Shown in pieces: positions 1 through 10,869 of a DNA stretch of 64,000 bases; within the stretch, counting starts at the first letter, position 1, and each line of letters starts with the position of its first letter. The notes under the pieces were generated by a model. That model saw nothing but the letters and a program-made list of their open reading frames with translations. It had not been told where the DNA came from and searched no databases. The DNA is taken from NCBI RefSeq assembly GCF_003589595.1, contig NW_020653750.1, positions 3,235,836 through 3,299,835 of the forward strand, read 5' to 3'. Made by a program: the position numbers and the translations under genes. The DNA comes from Hyposmocoma kahamanoa. Lineage: Eukaryota > Arthropoda > Insecta > Lepidoptera > Cosmopterigidae.

Positions 1-317
1 ATCGTGATAACCGTTCCGCCACGGAGGCCGTTTGTATATATACAATTACATGGAATCAAACCTTAAAGGAGACTCTAGTAATTGTGAACAAACTCCAAAC
101 GAAAAAAACTAGTTACTTAACCACTATAGGGATTATTTATAAGAAGGCCCATGTTTACATGTTGTTCATACTTAATAAATACATTACAGTTAAAAATTAT
201 TCGTGGCGTCATGTCCTTTCTACAAAGCAAGTAGGCATCCATATTTTGTTGCCTGCACGACAAGGACACATACGTACTAATATTAAAGTGGTTCAATATA
301 ATCTCAGTACAGAGTAC

Positions 318-749
318 TAAAAAAACCGACCTCAAAAGTACGTGGAATTACGTCTATTTGCCAAGTTTTATTAAAATATCCCCTAGTTCGCCACTATACA
401 GGACTTGACACAGGAAATAATAAAAATCGGTTCTCACTACTCAAAGTATATTGAGAGAGAAACGCCTTGAATTGGAGAATAGCAAAATCAGCCATTAAAA
501 TAATTGCTCCTTATAATAAAATTTAGGCGCTGTTTATAAAAATTAATCTTCATGCGTGAACAGCCACCCTTAGAGGTGGATGATTTCCTTCAAAATGAAA
601 TGGGACCACTTTGGAGGTACCCCCTTTCCAACAAAAAAAGAATCATGAAAATCGGTTCACAAATACCGGAGTTATCGCGTAACATACATACAAAAAATAC
701 ATACAGTACAATTGAGGACCTCCTCCTTTTCTTTTGAGTCGGTTAAAAA
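318..749. mobile_element. Lepidopteran TIR repeat (family C), near full length
   Basis: It begins AAAAAACCGACCTCAAAA and ends TTTTGAGTCGGTTAAAAA, which are inverted copies of each other with few mismatches. The interior reads AGAGGTGGATGATTTCCTTC and AATCATGAAAATCGGTTCAC. The middle is diverged. The 61-codon frame inside is not a gene. Confidence 0.72.
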
Positions 750-1712
750 TAAAATGAATATGTACGCTTCAGCTGTAGAGCGGCGAAAATATGTAATCAA
801 TACCTATTAAATTGAAACCATAATTAAGGAACAATAATATACCTGTTAATTTATTGCTCTATTTTATGTTATAGCGTAAGCTCCAGAAAGCATAATATCA
901 ACATGAAAAATTAGCTGAGAGAGTCAGCAGAAAAATAGTTATTACGACTTTTGTTTCTGCAATGTTTCAAGTAAATCCTTCACTGTCATAAAGTCTTAAC
1001 TAAGTGCTAGAAAGGAAGACAAATGTATACCCGGCGGCGGTCGTTATCATTAGGCGTGTATTGTAACCAAACACGTTTGTTATAACCGGGTTTAAACGAT
1101 AATAGGATTACTCTAGCAATTAACTGAAATTAAATACTTCACTAATGATTCTAGAAAGTGAACTCTGAAACATTACTCAGCATATTCGCTTTTAAAGGCT
1201 TTCGATAATTTGCCTGAGCCCAAACCTTGGATTAAGGTTATTAATGGCCCTTTTTGCCTCTTTTTCAACTTACAGTAATCTTTCGTAAAAAAAAATTAGT
1301 TTAACAATCCATAGACGTACGTACGGTAATAGGCAGTGATAATCAATAAAAAGCCCCTGGCAAGCAATCAAAACAATAGCTAGAGTGTGGCAGTGCCGGC
1401 AGTGCCGGCAGTGCTACGCTGCGCTACGAGCTACGATTCGCTACGGCCATCAAACGAATGATATTTCCATTGCATTTCTTTTGTTATTCGACTATGAGAA
1501 CAATTTTCTATTCGATGGCGTTTTGCATTTTTTTTCTGACTAACGAATCGAATGTTTTCAATCCGATGCGAATATTGGTGAAACTCATAATAAAAAATTT
1601 CTGGATGTGCATACAAATCCCATTTTCTACCTCGCCGACAACAAATTATACTTTAATTAATTTTCTGAAGTAAGTTTTCGTAAGTTTCTAAAGCAAGGAG
1701 TCGTCAAAGACC
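750..1712. other. No gene seen
   Basis: AT-rich; only the short GC-rich tandem at 1,389 stands out. Confidence 0.6.
1389..1445 (+). repeat. Short GC-rich tandem motifs
   Basis: GGCAGTGCC is repeated three times (GGCAGTGCCGGCAGTGCCGG), followed by three CTACG-type units. Confidence 0.75.
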
Positions 1713-1920
1713 TGTAGGAGCTTTGAAAGGCAAAATGTGCTGGTGAAATTACGAGCACATGGGACTTGTCAACTTACGTGTCGGTGACGGGCGCAGTAGC
1801 AGTGCCCCTCAGATCTTTGTGATTTAAGGCTCTGAGTGGCACTGCAACTGTTACGGACAGGCGTGTCGTTTACCACAAGGCCCACGATTTGTTCGTTTTT
1901 CTCTTGTTATCATTAAAAAA
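1713..1920 (+). repeat. Family A repeat, partial
   Basis: Family A reads, on this strand, from a GTAGAGCTCCTTGTGAAAG head through GGGACTTGTCAACTTA, GGGCGCAGTGGCAGTGCCCC and GGACAGGCGTGTCGCTTACC to TATCATAAAAAA. This copy lacks the block between head and GTGCTGGTGAAATTAC. Confidence 0.8.
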
Positions 1921-3605
1921 ATATGGCTAAATGGTAAGAATGACACAAGTCCGAAAGAAATGGCGTACTTTGGTGTCGGAGGCTTTGAGTCACTACAATA
2001 ATGAAAATTGCATATTTAAAATGGTCACCTACAGCTGGTTTTATAAAACAATTTTACTTTGAATTGTCAAACAAAAAAATCTATTTTCTATAGTTGACCT
2101 AAGTATTAGCCAGCCATAGAAATAGAGCTTAGCGTAGATGAAAATATATCAGCCCAAAAAGCAAATAATAATCCCAGTTATATTAATAACACGCGACCTC
2201 GCAATATTAATGTTAATTATTAATTACAGCGCAAACAATTATCCCACCCCTTAATTCACCGACCACGAGCGGTAGTCTCGAATTATTGCGCTAAATACGC
2301 AGCCCAATTTATCTTGAATCTCGTCAGGATCGGCGAAATTTAAATTAAAATGTAAATGTTGGAGGACTGCCCTGTCTAATTGCGACCCCAGTCCGTCCGT
2401 TGTCACAATCCTTCTGTTTCGTTAGCAGTAACGTGAGATTGCATTTAACAAAATAAATATTTAATTTGATTTTCATTGAAATTTATGCCAGTGATACAAC
2501 GTAAACAACAAAAGCCTCAATCATGTTGTGATGTACAAATAATAATTGATCACTGTAATATTATAATATTTTAAAGATTTCTTCTTTGAACATAATAAAT
2601 ATTAAAATCCACTTCAATATTTCGGTCGTTGCAAAAGTTCTGAGAAATTTAATTATCTTTTTATGAAACACGTTTCACTTTTTTTCGTGTAACTTTGAAA
2701 ACACTTAAGTTTATATTCTAGAGCATACTGGTTCAAACAAAATTATTTTATACGAATACCGTAATACCGAATATTTGGACGAATTTAGAACCTAAATATA
2801 GTATATAAGAAAGTATTTTTTGTCATCACACGGCAAACAACAAAGCTTTGTAACTGGCAAGGGTAACAATTTAAGTAATAATCGTGGGTAAACTTCAAAT
2901 CGAATAGTGTATCTGTTAATTATAATTAATGCCCCCTAAGTTTGGATGAGTTTAAGCAATCTAATCTGTTTACGAAGTTCGAAATTTACCGCCGAGACAG
3001 CGAGTGTCGAGAGGCGAACCAATCAGAGCGACAAATCTGTTTAATTGCTCTAACTCGGACCTTTGTAACTGACACTGCAGAAACTCGACTAGCAATAGTC
3101 AAACATTTTGATGACAATCGACTTAGTATTTAATTATTGCAATGCTATACATTACTGTCTCTCCTTTAGCAATAATATAGTTTATATTTTTATTACTAAG
3201 AAGTACAAATTACAAGTATTAACAATTGATGTTTTATAAGGTGAAGAGTAAATTAAACTAGAGGTTGACTAATACAATAAAATGATAGAAATCGAAATTG
3301 AAATTCAGTTATTAACTCAATTCATCCCTCTGAATAGTTAATTTAGCTAAAACAGGGAATTACATTTTTTTTCGAAACTTTTTAACGAACTTCTGAATAG
3401 GAAAACCAAATTGACAGTCTTTGTAATTAACAAAATTACAGAAAAAGAATTATATTTTACTTGGTAAGCAAAGTTTAAATAGTGAAGTTATTTAAGTTGT
3501 AAATACTTACTTAGATTTATGAGAATCATTCCAAAATTCAGAAAAACATGATCCATTTATTTCAGTTTTTGTTAGATTGTTTACGAACCGTGTCACTGCA
3601 CACTA
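1921..3605. other. No gene seen
   Basis: AT-rich sequence. A less AT-rich patch at 2,945-3,110 contains GAACCAATCAGAGCG, a CCAAT-like site, but no supported exon. Confidence 0.55.
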
Positions 3606-3896
3606 TTTTTTATTGGCTGAAAATATGATCACGTGTTTTTTGTTATTTTCATAAATTATTGCACCCACGTTCTTGTTCACTGGAGTAGATATGTCGGTTT
3701 GACTTTTGTCTGTCACGTAGTCGTATTGGGGTGCCGCGGGGAGCAAAACGACGACGTCCGCCCCGCTGACTAACGCGTTAGCACTGCCGGCTTTCCCGGC
3801 TTTCCCCCAGCGCAACACATGATTTCCTGAAACAACCCCCTGGCACAACTCGGTCGAGAGTGCAAAACCTTCACACAGTGACACGAGGGCGAACAT
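3606..3896 (-). CDS. Possible small ORF, 97 codons
   Basis: A minus-strand frame from ATG at 3896 to a stop near 3606. Its first two thirds (3,720-3,896) are GC-rich compared with both flanks, which is how exons look in this window. The start MFALVSLCEGFALS could be a leader, followed by a small-residue stretch (GKAGKAGSANALVSGADVVV). The last third is AT-rich and may be intron. No family is recognised and no convincing donor is seen. Confidence 0.2.
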
Positions 3897-4157
3897 AATG
3901 GCAGTTCGTTAGCATAACTCCTCCCGGAGGCACTCAAGCTTGCTTAAGTAAAATATTTGCGTTATTAAATGATTCCAGCCCTTCCATTTTTAGTGTAGCT
4001 GTAAGCTTTCGAAAGAAATTTTATGTTAGCAATTATTTGCAAATATCTATTGAGCACCTAGTTTTGAAGAGATAAGTGCTTACACTATTTAAAAATGTTA
4101 GTTATAATATAAGTTGTAACAAGTAGGTGTGTTTTAAGTTTTAACAAATGTAATTTG

Positions 4158-4373
4158 CCAAACAACCACACCAATTTCCTGATCTCAAACGAGGGCATTC
4201 CCTGCACTATGAGTACCAGCATAACATAATTCAGTCTAAGGCACTTCCCAGAACATCCTGGCCAGCACTAGTTTAGAAAAGTTCATTTCTCAATTTGGTC
4301 GTACAGTGAATCAAACCCGGGACCTATTCATCCAGCGCCCACAGTATAAACTTCTGAGGGGCCGAGGTCGTCC
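4158..4373 (-). repeat. tRNA-derived SINE (family S3)
   Basis: The minus strand has GACGACCTCGGCCCCTCAGA, box-B-like GGTTTGATTC and a body ending in TACTCATAGTGCAGGGAATG. It shares order with the copy at 43,812. Confidence 0.75.
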
Positions 4374-4399
4374 TATCTGTTAGTGCTTATTTGTTACCA

Positions 4400-4431
4400 A
4401 AATCTTACAGTGAAATGTCACTGTAAGATTT
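4400..4431. repeat. Perfect 14 bp hairpin with AATG loop
   Basis: AAATCTTACAGTGA and its exact inverse are separated by four bases. Confidence 0.9.
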
Positions 4432-5410
4432 CATTAGTATTTTTCACAAATTCACTCCAACGCAATCCCAAAGTAACGGACTTTGCAGTAGTATTTAAGC
4501 TGACTGTATTCGAATCACGCTGTAGGTGGGACGCGGCTAAGTAAATTGTGTACGTGCTTGGCCCAGTGCCGAATGGGACGACCGCGGTTACATACCGCCG
4601 ACCATATTTTCACAAGATATTTAGACAGATTACTACACCGCTAAAGCTACACTGCCAGAAAACTTTAAAATCTAGGAGCAAACATCATGTTACAAGGTTA
4701 AACAGTACAAAGTCCAGCTCAGTACAGTTCATCCATCTATCCAATATAAGAGAAGCCTCACTGGCAAGCAAGCTTATAAACTCCAGCATCTTCAACCAGG
4801 AGTTTATAAAAGCGATAGCGGAAAGAAAATATTTCTTTATTATAAATTATTGTTGTTTACTGACCAATTATTTTGATTTTATTTGGGAGATAACAATAAC
4901 AGAGATAGATACAACCATATGCATCGTTATCAAAATATTCAACCAAATGAAGACAAGTGGATATTCTTTACTTGTATTTTTAGTTACTATGTGATCATAG
5001 AGCATTTTTTTAAGTTTAATACTTTTACAATATGGGTGAAGTTTGTGCTCGTGTACTTATGTATTTAAATTTTCAATATAATATTTAAATATAAATATAA
5101 TTACTATTTTTTCGTATTAATAAGTCTTAACAATAAGATTATTTTCTTTGCTCAATTGTTATTTGTGTGATCACAACTTATTTTGTGTGTAACGCATAGT
5201 TTCCATGATTTAGGCAATTATTTGTGCCAGTGTATTATTATTTTTGCTATGTTCTTTTACATGACAGAATAACAGCAAGGGTTATGTATTCATACAGCCC
5301 TCAGATGCCGAGTCGTGTACCCTTTTGACACGCTTTCTCTATTCTTTTGTTATTCAATTACGATTTTGTTTTTAGTCTATTATTGTGATTACCTTTTTAT
5401 AGTATTGTCA
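4432..5410. other. No gene supported
   Basis: A 148-codon frame (4548-4994) is AT-rich, low in complexity at its end and matches no family. Confidence 0.5.
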
Positions 5411-5694
5411 TTTTTAATGATACCATATGACGGGATTAACTAGTCGTGCACTTGGTGGTAAGTAACACGCCTGTCCATAGCAGTTGCAGTGCCACTCAGA
5501 GCTTTAAATCGAAAAGATCCGAGGTCAGCTGCCACTGCACTTGTCAATTCATGATTCGGTACAGGTGTGAAAGGGGCTAAACTCGCCAGCACCCTTACCC
5601 ATCAAAACCAGAACACAGTACTGCTTGGCGGCAGAAATAGGTAAGGTGGTAGGTTACCGGGCGAACTCTTTCACAAGCAGCTCTACCGCTACTA
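5411..5694 (-). repeat. Family A repeat
   Basis: Opposite orientation; nearly complete, with a replaced middle (5,530-5,575) where the GGGACTTGTCAACTTATGTC block should be. Confidence 0.85.
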
Positions 5695-7293
5695 CACGTA
5701 TATGTTTATAGTTTAAGTGAGTGGTGCATGCGAAATAAAGCCAGTTTTATGTTTTTTTATTTATTTTTAAGGTAAAGGAAATAGAGAAGTCAAAAATCAA
5801 ACTGCACACTAAGCGCAGCAGAAAGTTATAAAGCTAAATAACTTGGTAGAGCGACGGTGAATATCACAAATTCATGAATAAAGTTCCGAGTTTCACTAAC
5901 GAATGTTGTTATCGGTATGTTCTAGTTTCATCAAAGTATAACGTTTCCTACACTTCATCACAGAGTTAATGTCTCGTATAATGCTGCAGACATATTAATG
6001 TAACTTAATTACGATTGAGTAGCAATTATGACAATGCTCCATCTATTTTTCTAAGGTTACATCCTAGGTTATACCTATTTTTACTTTTTAAATCGACTAC
6101 AAAGAACGAAGTAAGAAGCAAAAAAGGAGATTTCACAAATTTTTAAGGACGAAATGAGGATGATAACAGAAAGAGTGGACTCGACTGTCTTCCGTAGTTT
6201 CACCGTGTTACACGTGAAAATATGATATAGAGTAATGTGTAATTTAATTCTGTTTATAAACAATTAATTGTTTTCCACGTTTCTACTAACTTAGCGCATA
6301 ACATCCTTAGTAACAAATACGGGCTAATTGGTTCGTTATTAAATAAATTACAATTTGCATTTAGAATTTTGAATTCGAATTTATATACTTATTTTTAAGG
6401 GACGAACAAGTCGTGCACCTGACTGTAAGCTACACGCCAGTCTATAACAGTTGCAGTGCCACTCCGAGCTTTAAATAACAAAGATCTTAGGGGCACTGCC
6501 ACTGCGCCCATTACCCTGAGACATCAGTTGACAAGTCCCATGTGCCGGTAATTTCAACAGCACCCTTTCCCTTCAAAACTGGAACTTAGTAAAGTACTGC
6601 TTGGCGGCAGAAATTTACAGACATAATATAAAATAAGATCTTAGTCTACTGACGTATTTATCACAGAACACGTGAGAGAAATGTTTCATTGAAATGTATC
6701 TAATAACAATCGAATGAAAGTAAGTAGTGAATAAATGAATTGTTTTTTATACCTAGTGAAATTTAAATATTGTTTCTCGGGCCAATTAGTTTACTACATG
6801 TACCTTCTGTTTTCATTATCAATGAAAAATACTCATTAATGTCAAAAACCTGATTTTTCATGTGTGTTGAAATACGCCAGTGTCCATTTTGGGTCTGACT
6901 TCACATTAAAATATTTAGAAGAATACTTAAATAATAATATGAATTGATGTATATTCATTTAACTATAATGTTATAAAAGATACAAGTCTCTTTTATTATA
7001 TAAAACGCTCGTACTAACAGTAGCACAAATGCAAATGTGTACAAACACAAATTGTATATAAAGCCTTTAAACAGTGGTTTCTTATACGAAATATGAAAGT
7101 TTAAAATGGAAAACTCGTATCTAGTGCAAAAGTTGCTCAGTTTCATGAATAACATTGCACAATTTGCTATTACGTGGTTGTTGTACGAAAGTTTACGCTA
7201 GGCAGTATTTATATATTTATTATTCTTTGAGATATCGAATTTTTATTTGAAAAATGTGACATCACGGTGCCCTTAGGTTGTAATAATAATAAT
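5695..7293. other. No gene seen outside one family A copy
   Basis: AT-rich, with the family A copy at 6,391 as the only recognisable unit. Confidence 0.55.
6391..6614 (-). repeat. Family A repeat, head truncated
   Basis: It runs from the A-tail side to GGCGGCAGAAAT and stops there. The A-tail end is eroded. Confidence 0.83.
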
Positions 7294-7402
7294 ATTTTTT
7301 ATGATACCAAGTGATAGGTCGAACAACTCCGACCTGGTGGTAAGCGACACGCCTGTCCATGACAGTTGCAGTACCGCTCAGAGCATTAAATCGCAAGAAT
7401 TG
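7294..7402 (-). repeat. Family A repeat, tail half, abutting a second copy
   Basis: It starts TTTTTTATGATACCAAG and ends abruptly after TTAAATCGCAAGAAT, where the next copy begins. Confidence 0.82.
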
Positions 7403-7729
7403 CTTTTATATAATATCAAGTGACGGAACGCACAAGTCGTACGCCTGATGGTAAGCCCTGAGTGACACTGCAACTGTTATGGACAGGCGTGTGCCTGTCC
7501 GTAATAGTAAGTAAAAGTTAAAATCGCTAAGATCTGAGGGGCACTGCCACTGCGCCCGTCACCCTGAGACATAAGTTGACCAGTCCCATGTACCTGTAAT
7601 TTCACCAGGATCCTTACCCTTCAAAACCGGAACACAGTAATGCTGACATTACTGCTTGATGGCAGAAATAGGTAAGGTGGCAGTACTTCCCTGGACAAAC
7701 TCTTTCACAAGGAGCTCTACCGCTACTAA
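7403..7729 (-). repeat. Family A repeat with an inverted internal segment
   Basis: The copy is complete to the CTCTACCGCTACTA end. Positions 7,456-7,492 read CCTGAGTGACACTGCAACTG and on to GGACAGGCGTGT, which is the opposite orientation to the rest of the copy. Confidence 0.82.
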
Positions 7730-8373
7730 CTGTAAAATTCAAATTGAATTTCGCACATAAATTCCAAAAATACTCAAAGGTGCAAGCCCGAATTCAAACT
7801 CCCGACCATCCAGCTTGAGAGGCGGTAGATCAAACCATTTGGTTGCCAGGGCTGTTGCAATATGGGTGGGTGGTAATATGGGCGTAATTTGAAGAAACTT
7901 AAAGTTAGGGTCGAAATTATTTTCTTAAATATTGATAAACCTTGGTAACTGGAAAATATAATAATCCCTTTATATTGTTACCAATTCCATTATACGCCTT
8001 CAGCACTAAAACCACTGAAGCATTAAATATAATGGAGTCATCAAGATGAAAACAGTTTGCGACAATGAAATGCCAACTTGAAACAAAACGCTTGAGCCAT
8101 TGTCAAAAGAAAACTCATTAGTCAGAATGTTGTGAATTGCGTACTTGGCTCAGATTATTTACAAAGACAATGTTGCAAAACCAAGTGTGACAAAAATCTT
8201 TTCGTCACATTCACGTATTAGTAACATTGAACTAAAAGTATTTTTTTCATATAAGATCGATAGAACAAGTTACAGTGTAAAGGTTTGCTTCACAGAGTCT
8301 GGTTGGCAGGTGACGGAAAATAGCGTCAGGATTCTAGGAGTATTGTTAATATAACACCTCATCAACCTATCTG

Positions 8374-8430
8374 TATTTTTTTATGATTCTAAGTAACGGG
8401 ACGAAGAAGTCAATGAGTCTGGTGGTAGTA
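8374..8430 (-). repeat. Family A repeat, tail fragment
   Basis: Only the A-tail side remains (TTTTTTTATGATTCTAAGTA to TCTGGTGGTA). Confidence 0.65.
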
Positions 8431-8533
8431 TAGAAAGTATGTACTTTGTACCTTCATTAGTATGTATCATAATGCTTTTGTTTAATGCAGAGCAAAAATA
8501 GATTTGACATTTGAAGAATATTAGGGGTAAAAC

Positions 8534-8629
8534 TTTATGGGTAAAACGCATTATTGTGATTTGAAAATTGAAAAAATTGCTTTATGGGTAAAACCCATTA
8601 TAGGGAAAATTGAAAATTGAAAAAATTGC
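8534..8629 (+). repeat. Two-unit tandem duplication
   Basis: TTTATGGGTAAAACGCATTA with a downstream AAAATTGAAAAAATTGC is repeated once (TTTATGGGTAAAACCCATTA, then AAAATTGAAAAAATTGC). Unit length is about 48 bp. Confidence 0.8.
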
Positions 8630-8660
8630 TTCATTTGTGGATTAAGAAGCGCTGAAAGGC

Positions 8661-8840
8661 TTTCTGTGATACCAAGCGACAGGACGAACTAGTTGTGCAT
8701 CTGGAGGTAAACGACACGCCTACCCATAAGTTGCAGTACCACTCAGAGCATTAAATCACAAAGATATGAGGGCACTGCCACTGCGCCCGTCACCCTGAAA
8801 CGTAAGTTGACAAGTCCTATGTTCATGTAATTTCACCACA
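8661..8840 (-). repeat. Family A repeat, truncated
   Basis: Tail half only, ending after GTAATTTCACCACA. Confidence 0.8.
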
Positions 8841-9696
8841 TTTTTTTGTTAAATTTAATCCCCAAGCTTGCGACTCGTACTAAAAATCTTAATAAAGCTG
8901 CAACCTAAAATACATACACAGTGATTCGATTCATAACAAAAAACAAAAAGGCAAAAGTAACTTACTCAAATTTATGCTCTCCGTCCTTAGCAGATGCGAT
9001 TTTGCTTTCCCTCTCCTAAACGCTTTTCGTTAACGCGTCACTTCGAGTAACATGGAAGCAAGTTGTTCTTTTATTGCACGACGTTTAGACGTTTCATCAA
9101 GATTATTTTCTTTTCAAGTTCTCGATGCCCGCTTCAAAGGACGCTATCAATTCTTACTGCCGACTCGCTGGAAAACTGGAATTGTTTAACGCTTCACAGT
9201 ATCTATTCTTTCGTACAGTTTGTACTGAAGCATCGTGAAGGGAAAACGATTGCTTCGTATTTATCTTGTATTGAAATTTAGATTGAATGTCAATATTAGT
9301 TCCTGTTGGATATTAAGTTGTTATAATAGACAGATAATGAAAAGGTATTTCTAATTATAGAATATACTGCACGGATCACAAAATCAATCTAATAAATATA
9401 TCTATACAATAGTAAGTACTAAACTCAATTTCCACTAATAATAGGTTTCAATTCATTTCAATCCAGTTCACCATAAAAGTTTAAGGACACCAATGATTTA
9501 GTTTATTTAGTTGACCCAAATCCAAAAAAGGTTTTGAGCTAAAGGTAATTTTGTTTAACAATTCCTTTCGTGGACTCATTTCTTATTTTTGGAGAGACGT
9601 AATTCGATCCGTAAAGTAAAACGCTAAGAGCAGTTTTAATTTTGACTTAAATAAGTCGTCAAAGACAAATGTTTAGAAATATCTGTTATATGTGTT

Positions 9697-9980
9697 ATTT
9701 TTTTATGATTCCAAGTGGCGGGACGAAGAAGGACGCGACACGGCTACCCATAACAATTACAGTGACATTCAGAGCTTTAAATCGCAAAGATCTGAGTAGT
9801 ACTGCCACTACACCACCACTCACAGACATAAAGTTAGCAAATCCCATGTGCCAAGTTTCACTCTTACCTTTTAAAACCGGAACACAGTAATGCTAAAATT
9901 AATGCTTGGCGGTAGAAATATGAATATGATGGCAGTACTTCTCAGGACGAACTCTTTCACAAAGAGGTAAAGTGCTACTG
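9697..9980 (-). repeat. Family A repeat, diverged
   Basis: All blocks are present in order with many substitutions and a short deletion near the GGTGGTAAGCGACACGCC block. Confidence 0.82.
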
Positions 9981-10692
9981 TTTTTACTATATTTAGTATT
10001 AAAATGATTTTCATTCAAATTTAACCAGGCTATATGAAAGTAACTATTATTATACTATCCAGATCCAGATGATGTTGCAAACATAACAAGTGCTAGGAAG
10101 TAACTCTCTGTAATTAAATATTTTGTATAAATTCTCCGAAGGAAGAAAAGTCAGAATTATGACAAGACATAAGAAGCAATGTGGGTATGGAGTTGATCAA
10201 ATAAAGCAGTAAGTTAAAACCTTCTTTTTTGCGTTTTATTTTGTCCTTAATTGAAATGTTAAAATCTGGATTTTTAACTAGTTTAAAAGCATATTTTAAC
10301 AGTTTATTTCTTACTGTATTCTTGATATCATAAATACTCAAACGTTTCATTTAAGTGACCTATGGGATATCTTAATGCCAAAATTTAAAATTCTATGATA
10401 CCATAATTTTAATTAGAGATGAAGATTATTTTGGAGAGAGAATGACTGTATGAATACTATGCTCATTTTTACGTAAATCTATCCCATGAAACATCTTTAG
10501 ATATCTTGAGATACACTTTTGTTTTGGACAATCATTACTTACTCACTAGACAACTCACCAATTCGGACGGACTTCACTCGCATTATCCAAAACACCCAGA
10601 TCAGTGAGTACTTCCGTAGATCATCCATAGCGGGAAAACGGCAGTTACTACGAATTTCGTGCTTCGAGAGTACCAAGTTAGAAAAATACCCT

Positions 10693-10790
10693 GAACCAAG
10701 TTAGAAAAATTCATTTTCCAAATCGGTCTTAACGAGAATCAAACCTAATCATCCAACGCCCACAGTGAAAACGCTTAAGCCTTCAAGGTA
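10693..10790 (-). repeat. tRNA-derived SINE (family S3), head part
   Basis: AGTTAGAAAAATTCATTTTC, GAGAATCAAACCTAATCATC and CAACGCCCACAGTG match S3 order. The rest (10,519-10,690) is too diverged to assign. Confidence 0.55.
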
Positions 10791-10869
10791 GGTTCCCTAC
10801 ACGTGACTCCTGGGTAGTGGCAAATGAACAACTGATTCCTTAAGATCTCAGGTTAGGCTTTACGATGGT

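Noticed and set aside
4548..4994. 148-codon frame
   Set aside because: Compositionally like the non-coding surroundings and unrecognised; starts near an S3 SINE.
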